Below are positions 57,501 through 64,000 of a stretch of DNA of 64,000 bases, piece after piece (the stretch's first letter is position 1; every line of letters starts with the position of its first letter). The stretch comes from JALORV01 sp035429805. GTDB lineage: Bacteria; Pseudomonadota; Gammaproteobacteria; Burkholderiales; Burkholderiaceae_F. Where the stretch lies: NCBI GenBank assembly GCA_035429805.1, contig DAOMFL010000010.1:8311-72310 (forward strand), written 5' to 3'. The notes beneath the pieces were generated by a model, which worked only from the letters and a program-made list of their open reading frames with translations, was not told the origin of the DNA and searched no databases. Made by a program: the position numbers and the translations under genes.

Positions 57501-59653
57501 TCAGCGGGTCCCGTTGATCTCGGCGTAGAACGCGTCGCTGTTCGGTTTGCGGCCGAGGAAGGCCTCGACCAGCACCTGCGGCTGGCGCTGGCCGCCTGCG
57601 GCCAGGATCGTCTGCCGGTAGCGTTGACCGACGGCGGCGTTCATCAGCTTGCCGTCGAACGCCGCCAGCATGTCGAGCGCCAGCACCTGCGACCACATGT
57701 AGCCGTAGTAGCCGGCGGCGTATCCGCCCAGCAGGTGGCTGAAGCTCGCCGGCAGCATCGAACCCTCGACATAGCCGAGCGGCCCGGCGCGCTCGATCGC
57801 AATCCATTCGGGCAGCGGCTGCGCAGGCTTGCCGGTGTGCAGTTTCATATCGTAGAGCGCGTATTCCCCCTGCCGTGCGAAGAAGTTGCCGCGACCGAAC
57901 TTGCNNNNNNNNNNNNNNNNNNNNNNNNNNNNNNNNNNNNNNNNNNNNNNNNNNNNNNNNNNNNNNNNNNNNNNNNNNNNNNNNNNNNNNNNNNNNNNNN
58001 NNNNTCGTAGAGCGCGTATTCCCCCTGCCGTGCGAAGAAGTTGCCGCGACCGAACTTGCGCGCGGCATCGAGCTGGGCGATCTGCTCCTTCGTCAGGCGC
58101 GGGCACGTGGGGCAGATCTCCGCGAACAGCGCCAGCGGCTCCTCGCGCCGCGACCACTCCTCGAACATCTGCGACGGCGCTTCGACGAAGTCGCGCTTGA
58201 CCGAGGTGCCGGACTGATCGACATAGCGCGTCTTCGACAGCACTCCATGCAGCACGTGGCCGTATTCGTGCAGAAGCGTCCTGAGCTCGTCGTGGGTCAG
58301 CCCCTTCGAATCGAGGTTGGCCACGAGCACCGAGATCGGCGTGCGGTCCGCCAGCGTGGAGACGCCGCGGACGGGGAACGCCGCCGCATGGTTGTACTTG
58401 CCCTCGCGCGGGAAGAGATCGAGGTAGATGCCGCCGACGAAGGCCCCGCGCCTGCCGTCCGGCAGGCGGTCGTACACGTCGAAGTAGCGCACGTCCTTGT
58501 GCCACACCGGCACGTCGCGCGCGACGAACTCGACGCCGTAGAGCCGCCGGGCGAGCGTCATCGCGTACTGCACGCTGGCTTCGGTCGGGAAGTAGGCGCG
58601 CAGCGCTTCCTGGTCGACGCTGTAGCGCGCCTTGCGCACGCGCTCTTTGAGGTAAGCGACGTCCCAGCGTTCGAGTTTCGTCTCGGCCGGCGGCACGCCA
58701 GTCATCCGGGCCTTCTCGTCACGCAGTTCGGCGAATTCCCGGTCCTGCAATGGGTCGGCGGCTGCCTTGACCTTGCCGAGGAAGTCGTACACGGCCGCCG
58801 GCGTCTGGGCCATGCGCCGCTTCAGCGTCCAGGTCGCAAAGTCGGGCTGTCCGTGCAGCTGGGCGAGCTCGTATCGCAGCGCGAGCGCCTGCTCGAGGAT
58901 CTTCAGGTTCTGCTCGCCGCCCTCGCGGTTCTTCGCCAGCCAGACGCGCCTGCGCGCATCGGCGTCCGTGGCGAGCTCAAGGAATGGAATGACCGTGGGG
59001 TAGTCCATCCCGAGAATCAGATTGCCCTGGTCGTCGCGCTTGCGCGCGGCCAGCCACGCGTCCGGCATGCCTGCCGCTTCGGCCGGCGTGATCGTCACCG
59101 TCGAGCCGTCCTCGTTGACGTTCTTGCTGAAGGCGAGACCGAGGCGCTCGAGTTCGTCGATGATTTCCTTGGCACGCTTGCGCTTGTCCGGCGGCAGCGA
59201 AGCCCCGCTGTCGTCGAACTTGTCGAGCAGGTCCTGCCGGTAGACCGTGTCGATCGCGTCCTTCGGTTTGACCGCCTTGACGCGCGCATAGAGCGCGCTG
59301 CTCTGGTAGACCTCGGTTTCGAACGGCAGCAGCTTTTCGAGGCACTTCTGCGCGGCGTCGCGCGTCGCCTTGTCCGGGGCCACGTTCTGCAGCAGGTAGA
59401 CCGGGTAGGCGAAATCCGCGAAGCGGATCGACAGCGCATTCAGTTCGGCAAACACGTGCTCGGCGCCCTTGCGCGCCTCCATCGTGCGGAGTTGCCTGCG
59501 GACCGCGTCCAGTTCACCCTCGCAGCGCGCCGTGATCGCGGCAGCGTCGTAGACGGGCAGTTGCGGGGGAACCATCGGGGTCGCGGCTCCCGCCGGGTTG
59601 ATCAGCGCCGCCAGCAGGATCGCTGTGGCGGCGCCTGGGGTCTTCAACGTCAT
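57501..59653 (-). CDS. Exported M3-family zinc oligopeptidase, interrupted by an assembly gap
   Basis: The gene starts at ATG 59653 with a signal peptide (GAATAILLAALINPAGAATP). The zinc motif HEYGH lies in LRTLLHEYGHVLHGVLSKTR, with the third ligand in DFVEAPSQMFEEWSRR; GGYAAGYYGYMWSQVLALDM is the family C-terminal block. The 100-N gap and a 55-bp exact duplication split the frame. Removing 155 bp (one duplicate plus the N run) puts the two halves back into one frame and gives about 665 aa, normal for M3 dipeptidyl carboxypeptidase/oligopeptidase A relatives. The gene is therefore very likely intact. Confidence 0.9.
57850..57904. repeat. 55-bp exact duplicate flanking the N gap, left copy
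   Basis: Starts TCGTAGAGCGCGTATTCCCC and ends GACCGAACTTGC. Identical to 58005-58059. Same orientation, coding for the same M3 residues (KFGRGNFFARQGEYALY); an assembly overlap rather than a biological repeat. Confidence 0.95.
57905..58004. other. Run of 100 N: scaffold gap
   Basis: Exactly 100 unknown bases, the default placeholder of unknown size. The flanks overlap by 55 bp, so the true gap is most likely negative and no sequence is missing. Confidence 0.95.
58005..58059. repeat. 55-bp exact duplicate flanking the N gap, right copy
   Basis: Second copy of 57850-57904. An exact overlap of 55 bp is typical of two de Bruijn contigs broken at the k-mer length. Confidence 0.95.
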
Positions 59654-59806
59654 TGCATTCCCTGGGTTTCGTGAGCTGCGGCTCGCAGCGGAGGGCGCGA
59701 GCTTACGTTCCGCCGCCATCGGACGTCGCCCGCGTGCGACGAATCGCGGAACGACGCGATGAAATGCTGAAACACGCGGCCCGAGACGGCCGCGCCGGCC
59801 CCGGAG

Positions 59807-60370
59807 CTAGTCCGACCGGTCCGCGTTCTTGCGCTGCTGCCACAGCACGTCGCTGCCGCCCGCGTGGCGGTTCAGCGTGCGCGCCAGCACGAACAGCAGG
59901 TCAGAGAGGCGATTCAGGTACTGCCGCGCGGCCGCATTGACGGTCTCCACCGCGCCCAGCGCGACCACCGCACGCTCGGCGCGCCGGCATACCGTTCTGC
60001 CGACGTGCGCGACCGCTGCGGCGCGCGAGCCTCCCGGCAGGATGAACTCCGCCAGCCGCGGCAGCGTCGCGTTGTAGTGCGCGAGCCGCGCATCCAGCCG
60101 CGCGACCTGTGCCGCCTGGACCATCGTGTAACCGGGGATGCAGAGCTCGCCGCCGAGATCGAAGAGATCGTGCTGGATGTCGACGAGGTCGCTGCGGACT
60201 TCGTCCGGCAGGGCCTCCGTCAGCAGCAGTCCGATCGTCGAATTGAGTTCATCGACGTCGCCCATTGCAGCCACGCGCAGCGCGTCCTTGCGCGTGCGCG
60301 TGCCGTCGCCCAGCCCGGTCGTGCCGTCGTCCCCGGTACGGGTCGCAATTGCTGTCAGTCGCTTGCCCAT
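59807..60370 (-). CDS. Cob(I)yrinic acid a,c-diamide adenosyltransferase, PduO type
   Basis: A 187-aa ATP:cobalamin adenosyltransferase producing adenosylcobalamin. The signature starts with IATRTGDDGTTGLGDGTRTR, then DVDELNSTIGLLLTE, IQHDLFDLGGEL, FILPGGSRAAAVAHVGRTVC, RRAERAVVAL and YLNRLSDLLFVLARTLNRHA. ATG 60370 (MGKRLTAIATRTG) matches the family start; the frame is open upstream. It is divergent from the FAD-linked dehydrogenase gene over 77 bp and leaves 153 bp (59654-59806) with no gene towards the M3 peptidase start. Confidence 0.94.
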   Translation of the reverse strand: MGKRLTAIATRTGDDGTTGLGDGTRTRKDALRVAAMGDVDELNSTIGLLLTEALPDEVRSDLVDIQHDLFDLGGELCIPGYTMVQAAQVARLDARLAHYNATLPRLAEFILPGGSRAAAVAHVGRTVCRRAERAVVALGAVETVNAAARQYLNRLSDLLFVLARTLNRHAGGSDVLWQQRKNADRSD

Positions 60371-60447
60371 GATTTCCCGGTGGTTGCGAAGTTCGTTCCA
60401 GGCAGCCCGGTGTAAGGTGTACCTGCCCAACTGGCCGGAGTTCGATT

Positions 60448-61848
60448 ATGAACGCGCCTGCGTCGCACGCCCCGCTGCCCTCCTCGCTGACGTCGGCGCT
60501 CGGCAACCGGTTTGACGTGCGCTTTTCCACGGCCGTCGCAGTGCGTGAGCATCACGGCCGCGACGAATCGCCGTACGCGCCGATGCTGCCGGATGCCGTC
60601 GTCTTCGTGGAATCGACCGATGAGGTCGCCGCCGTCGTGCAACTGGCTGCCGCACATCGGGTGCCCGTCATTGCCTATGGTGTCGGCTCGTCGATCGAGG
60701 GTCACCTGCTGGCCCTGCACGGCGGAGTGTCGATCGACCTGAGCCGGATGAACGCCGTGCTCGCCGTCAACGCGGAAGACCTCACCGTGACGGTGCAGGC
60801 CGGCATCACGCGCAAGCAGCTGAACGCCGCGATCAAGGACACGGGGCTGTTCTTCCCGATCGACCCCGGCGCCGACGCCACGATCGGCGGCATGGTGGCC
60901 ACGCGCGCCTCCGGCACCAACGCCGTGCGCTACGGCACGATGCGCGAGAACGTGCTCGCGCTGACGGTCGTGACGGCGGAGGGCAAGGCGATCCGGACCG
61001 CGCGGCGCGCGAAGAAGAGTTCGGCCGGCTACGACCTGACACGCCTCTTCGTCGGCAGCGAAGGCACGCTCGGCATCGTCACCGAAGTGACACTGCGGCT
61101 CTTCCCGCAGCCGGAAGCTGTCTCCGCGGCGACGTGTTCGTTTCCCGACGTCAACGCCGCGGTGCAGACCACCATTGCGACGATCCAGCTCGGTGTGCCG
61201 GTCGCGCGCTGCGAACTGCTGGATGCGCTGACGGTGAGGGCGGTCAACCAGCGCGACAGGCTCGACCTGCCCGAACTGCCGCTGCTGCTGTTCGAATTCC
61301 ATGGCTCGCCGGCAAGCGTCGAGGAACAGGCGCGCACCGCCGAAGCCATCGCCGCCGAGCACGGCGGCCTGGGCTTCCGCTGGGCGACGCAGCCGGAGGA
61401 CCGCACGCGGCTGTGGGAGGCGCGGCACAACGCCTACTTCGCCTGCCTGGCGCTGAAGCCCGGCTGCCGCAGCTTCACGACCGATGTCTGCGTGCCGATC
61501 TCGCGGCTCGCGGACTGCATCAATGCGACGCTCGCCGACATCGCCGCGAGCTTCTTGCCGGCGCCGATCCTCGGCCATGTCGGCGACGGCAACTTCCACT
61601 GTGCGATCCTCGCCAACCCGGACGACCCGCGCGAGGTCGAGGAAGCCGAGCGCCTGAACACGCGCATCGTCGAGCGCGCGCTGCAGATGGACGGCACCTG
61701 CACCGGCGAGCACGGTGTCGGCCTGCACAAAATGGCGTTCCTGCGCGAGGAGCACGGCGCAGACGCCCTCGACCTGATGGTGCGTATCAAGCGCGCCTTC
61801 GATCCTCTGAACATCCTCAACCCCGGCAAGATCGTGACGTTCCAGTAG
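60448..61848 (+). CDS. FAD-linked D-lactate/glycolate dehydrogenase (GlcD/LDHD family)
   Basis: The 466-aa flavoprotein has the PCMH FAD-binding domain (VIAYGVGSSIEGHLLALHGG, DPGADATIGGMVATRASGTN, RYGTMRENVLALTVVTAEGK, LFVGSEGTLGIVTEVTLRLF) and the C-terminal oxidase domain with GHVGDGNFHCAILANP and TCTGEHGVGLHKM. It is closest to cytochrome-dependent D-lactate dehydrogenases and would oxidise D-lactate or another D-2-hydroxy acid to the keto acid, passing electrons to the respiratory chain. GGAG lies 9 nt before the ATG. Confidence 0.9.
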   Translation: MNAPASHAPLPSSLTSALGNRFDVRFSTAVAVREHHGRDESPYAPMLPDAVVFVESTDEVAAVVQLAAAHRVPVIAYGVGSSIEGHLLALHGGVSIDLSRMNAVLAVNAEDLTVTVQAGITRKQLNAAIKDTGLFFPIDPGADATIGGMVATRASGTNAVRYGTMRENVLALTVVTAEGKAIRTARRAKKSSAGYDLTRLFVGSEGTLGIVTEVTLRLFPQPEAVSAATCSFPDVNAAVQTTIATIQLGVPVARCELLDALTVRAVNQRDRLDLPELPLLLFEFHGSPASVEEQARTAEAIAAEHGGLGFRWATQPEDRTRLWEARHNAYFACLALKPGCRSFTTDVCVPISRLADCINATLADIAASFLPAPILGHVGDGNFHCAILANPDDPREVEEAERLNTRIVERALQMDGTCTGEHGVGLHKMAFLREEHGADALDLMVRIKRAFDPLNILNPGKIVTFQ

Positions 61849-61939
61849 CGGCCGCCGGCCCAGACGGCACAACGCAGGCTCGGCCGTCTGCTGCGCTAAC
61901 TAAATGATTTAATTGCAGATATCGCCCTGTCCGCATTTC

Positions 61940-61955
61940 AATCAAGCGATTGATT
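61940..61955. promoter_or_regulatory. Inverted repeat upstream of the tetR-like gene (candidate operator)
   Basis: AATCAA and TTGATT separated by GCGA, in an AT-rich stretch between the FAD dehydrogenase and TetR genes. TACAGT at 61961-61966, 6 nt before the TetR ATG, could be the -10, placing the repeat in the spacer where a repressor would block the operon. Confidence 0.5.
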
Positions 61956-61972
61956 TGTGCTACAGTGCGGCC

Positions 61973-62698
61973 ATGTCCAAGGTTCTGCACCGCACGAGTC
62001 CGGTCGGCTCCGAGCCGCGTCCCGCCGGCGAACGTGGCGACCGCGGAACGCACGCGCGTGAGCAGCTGATCATCCACGCCACGCGCATCTTCGCGGCCAA
62101 GGGCTATGCCGCCGCGACCACGCGCGAGATCTGTGACGCCGCCGGGGTGAACATCGCTTCGATCCATTATTACTTCGGCGACAAGGAAGGCCTGTACCGC
62201 GCGGCCCTGCTGCAGCCGATCGACGAGATGACGGCCGCGATAGGACGCTTCGACGATCCGGCGCTCAGCTTCGAGCAGGCGATGCGCCAGTTCCTCACGC
62301 CCTTCCTCGCGCCTTCGAATGCTTGCGAGGCCGGACACGACGGCGACGTCATGCGTATGCACCTGCGCGAGATGATCGAACCGTCGGACGTGTTTCGCGA
62401 GATCACGGCGCAGGCGATCGTGCCGGCGCACGACGCACTCGCGGCCGTGCTGGCCCGGCACTGCGGACTCGCGTCGCCGGACGCCGACATCCATCAGCTG
62501 GCGTTTGCAGCCGTGGCGATGGCCCACGACTACTGCATGTCGCGCGAGTTCATGAAGCTGCTTGCACCCGAAGTGCTCGACCGGCCGCAGGCGATGGAGC
62601 GGATCCTCGATCGCCTGATCGGCTACAGCCGGGCCCTGCTCGATTACGAGATCGCGCGCAGGGCGGACGCGGTGACGAAGGAGCGATCCTCCCGATGA
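61973..62698 (+). CDS. TetR-family regulator, CerR (DUF1956) subfamily
   Basis: The 241-aa regulator has the TetR helix-turn-helix ARDQ-like start THAREQLIIHATRIFAAKGY, AAATTREICDAAGVNIASIH and YYFGDKEGLYRAALLQP. The C-terminal half with DVMRMHLREMIEPSDVF and YCMSREFMKLLAPEV is typical of the CerR group, which controls adjacent RND pumps. Its stop overlaps the MFP start (ATGA), so it is the first gene of the efflux operon and probably its repressor. No Shine-Dalgarno is visible. Confidence 0.92.
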   Translation: MSKVLHRTSPVGSEPRPAGERGDRGTHAREQLIIHATRIFAAKGYAAATTREICDAAGVNIASIHYYFGDKEGLYRAALLQPIDEMTAAIGRFDDPALSFEQAMRQFLTPFLAPSNACEAGHDGDVMRMHLREMIEPSDVFREITAQAIVPAHDALAAVLARHCGLASPDADIHQLAFAAVAMAHDYCMSREFMKLLAPEVLDRPQAMERILDRLIGYSRALLDYEIARRADAVTKERSSR

Positions 62699-63834
62699 AG
62701 ATCCCGAAGTTTCCCGCACTCCGTTGGGCGTTGGCGCTCGCTGCGTTCGCCGCCGTCGCCGCACTCGCAGGTTGCGGCAAAGGCGCGGACGGAGCCGCCG
62801 CCAAGGCCGAGGCGAAGTCCGTTGCGCGTCCCGCATTGACGGTCGCGCTGGTCACGCCGCAGCGCGTCGACTGGCCGCAGACGCTCGCGGCCAACGGCAA
62901 TATCGTCGCCTGGCAGGAGGCGGTCATCGGTGCTGAACTGACCGGGCTGCGGCTGACCGAAGTGCTCGTCAATGTCGGTGATGCGGTCAAACGCGGCCAG
63001 CCGCTGGCCAGGGTGGCCGCGGACACCGTCACCGCCGACCTCGCGCAGGCGCAGGCCTCGGTCACCGAAGCCGAAGCCGCGCTGGCCGAAGCCAGGGCGA
63101 ATGCAGAGCGTTCCAGGCAGCTGCAGTCGCAGGGCTTCGTCAGCCCGCAGGCCACGGTGCAGCTGCTGACCGCCGAGCAGACTGCCGGCGCCCGCCTGGC
63201 CGCAGCCCGCGCGCGTGCGCAGGCCGAAGCCGTGCGCATGGCGCAGACACGCATCCTCGCGCCGGACGACGGCGTGATTTCGTCGCGCACGGCCACCGTG
63301 GGTTCGCTCACCCTGCCGAACCAGGAGTTGTTCCGGCTGATCCGCGGCGGACGACTCGAGTGGCGTGCCGAGGTCACGGGCACGGAACTGACCCGCTTCG
63401 AACCGGGCATGCGCGCAACGATCACGACGACCGGCGGCGCACAGATCGCAGGCACGGTACGGTCGGTTTCGCCTTCGGTGGACCCGGCCACACGCAACGG
63501 CATCGTCTATGTCGACCTGCCCGCCGGCAGCCCGGCGCGCGCCGGCACGTTCGCGCGTGGCGAGTTCGAGCTCGGCCGCGGTTCCGCGCTGACGCTGCCG
63601 CAGAGCGCGGTCGTGCTGCGCGACGGCTTCGCCTACGTGTTCCTGGTCAACGCCGAGAACAAGGTCGTGCAGAACAAGGTGGACGTCGGCCGCCGCGTCG
63701 GCGATCGCATCGAGATCGTCGCCGGCCTGCCGCCGTCGGGGCGCGTCGTCGAGACCGGCGGGGGCTTCCTGGCCGACGGCGACACCGTGCGCGTGGTCGA
63801 CGCCGCAGCACCGATGAAGTCGGCGCAGAAATAG
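62695..63834 (+). CDS. RND efflux periplasmic adaptor (membrane fusion) lipoprotein
   Basis: A 379-aa adaptor. The signal peptide ends in a lipobox with Cys27 (VAALAGC). It has lipoyl half-motifs (ANGNIVAWQEAVIGAELTGL, VGDAVKRGQPLARV), an Ala/Glu coiled-coil hairpin (ASVTEAEAALAEARANAERS through RARAQAEAVRMAQTRILAPD), then beta-barrel and membrane-proximal domains (GTELTRFEPGMRATITTTGG). It links the inner-membrane RND pump to an outer-membrane channel. The channel gene is not in the window. Confidence 0.93.
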   Translation: MKIPKFPALRWALALAAFAAVAALAGCGKGADGAAAKAEAKSVARPALTVALVTPQRVDWPQTLAANGNIVAWQEAVIGAELTGLRLTEVLVNVGDAVKRGQPLARVAADTVTADLAQAQASVTEAEAALAEARANAERSRQLQSQGFVSPQATVQLLTAEQTAGARLAAARARAQAEAVRMAQTRILAPDDGVISSRTATVGSLTLPNQELFRLIRGGRLEWRAEVTGTELTRFEPGMRATITTTGGAQIAGTVRSVSPSVDPATRNGIVYVDLPAGSPARAGTFARGEFELGRGSALTLPQSAVVLRDGFAYVFLVNAENKVVQNKVDVGRRVGDRIEIVAGLPPSGRVVETGGGFLADGDTVRVVDAAAPMKSAQK

Positions 63835-63842
63835 GACCGCCA

Positions 63843-64000
63843 GTGGCGATCAACGTCTCCTCGTGGTCGATCCGGAATCCGATTCCGGCGGTACTGCTGT
63901 TCGTCATGCTGACGCTGGTCGGGATCGTCGGCTTCAAGGCGATGAAGATCCAGCAGTTCCCGGACATCGACCTGCCGACCGTGACTGTCGTCGCCTCGCT
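63843..64000 (+). CDS. RND efflux inner-membrane transporter, 5' end only
   Basis: From GTG 63843 (8 bp after the adaptor stop) the frame reads VAINVSSWSIRNPIPAVLLF, VMLTLVGIVGFKAMKIQQFP, DIDLPTVTVVASL and runs off the window. IRNPIPAVLLFVMLTLVG is the first membrane helix and FPDIDLPTV the start of the porter domain of HAE1/AcrB-type pumps. Confidence 0.9.
   Translation, partial: MAINVSSWSIRNPIPAVLLFVMLTLVGIVGFKAMKIQQFPDIDLPTVTVVAS

Noticed and set aside
57501..59719. Two separate M3 peptidase genes or a frameshifted pseudogene
   Set aside because: The 55-bp duplication around the N run explains the frame change; collapsing it yields one intact gene.

Overview
The window is high-GC DNA from a proteobacterium, most likely a betaproteobacterium of the Burkholderiales/Comamonadaceae-Alcaligenaceae type. 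The grounds are the hrcA-nadK-recN block, the glnE / YhdP / nitrilase / tldD block, a TRAP transporter with an FCD-type GntR regulator, and the general protein character. It is draft sequence: a 100-N gap at 57905-58004 is flanked by an exact 55-bp duplication, so it is an artificial contig join.

Layout. 1-10.6 kb: housekeeping genes (start of a prolyl oligopeptidase, hrcA, nadK, recN, an ornithine cyclodeaminase-like gene, moaC, a BepA-like M48 protease, a thioredoxin-reductase-like ferredoxin-NADP reductase and two hypotheticals). 10.7-13.3 kb: a tightly coupled leftward operon ilvE / zf-CHCC protein / NTF2-like / YheT-like hydrolase. 13.3-34.6 kb: a large sugar-acid and hydroxyacid catabolic region. 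It holds an IlvD/Edd dehydratase, a UxaA-type dehydratase, three SDR dehydrogenases, two LDH2-type dehydrogenases, two D-2-hydroxyacid dehydrogenases, a fumarylacetoacetate-hydrolase-family enzyme, one complete ABC sugar transporter, one complete TRAP transporter and a GntR/FCD regulator. Two nearly identical 19-bp FCD-type operators, 14 kb apart, lie in the two divergent promoters of this region and suggest one regulon. tag, a polysaccharide deacetylase and a DUF1345 membrane protein are interspersed.

34.7-49.3 kb: azlCD, the decayed end of an MFS transporter gene with an in-frame amber codon, glnE, a YhdP/AsmA-like giant protein, a nitrilase, tldD, an inverted pair of hairpin-capped repeats (45842-46258), plsC- and cdsA-like lipid genes, and a DAHP synthase gene preceded by a textbook Phe/Tyr leader peptide and attenuator. 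49.3-56.5 kb: a Tat/lipobox-bearing FAH-family protein; a SARP/BTAD-type regulator divergent from a large Ig-like plus RCC1 lipoprotein; and a four-gene operon (SPFH protein, two small membrane proteins, ribbon-helix-helix protein) headed by a perfect 24-bp palindrome. 56.5-64 kb: a CnoX-like thioredoxin, an M3 oligopeptidase, PduO-type adenosyltransferase, an FAD-linked D-lactate/glycolate dehydrogenase, and a TetR-MFP-RND efflux operon running off the right edge.

The best leads for something not routinely described are the SPFH/RHH operon with its palindrome, the attenuator on aroG, the twin FCD operators tying the catabolic island together, the SARP-like direct repeat in front of the RCC1 lipoprotein, the facing-repeat element, and the Tat-lipoprotein FAH enzyme. 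No tRNA, rRNA, CRISPR array or insertion sequence was recognised.
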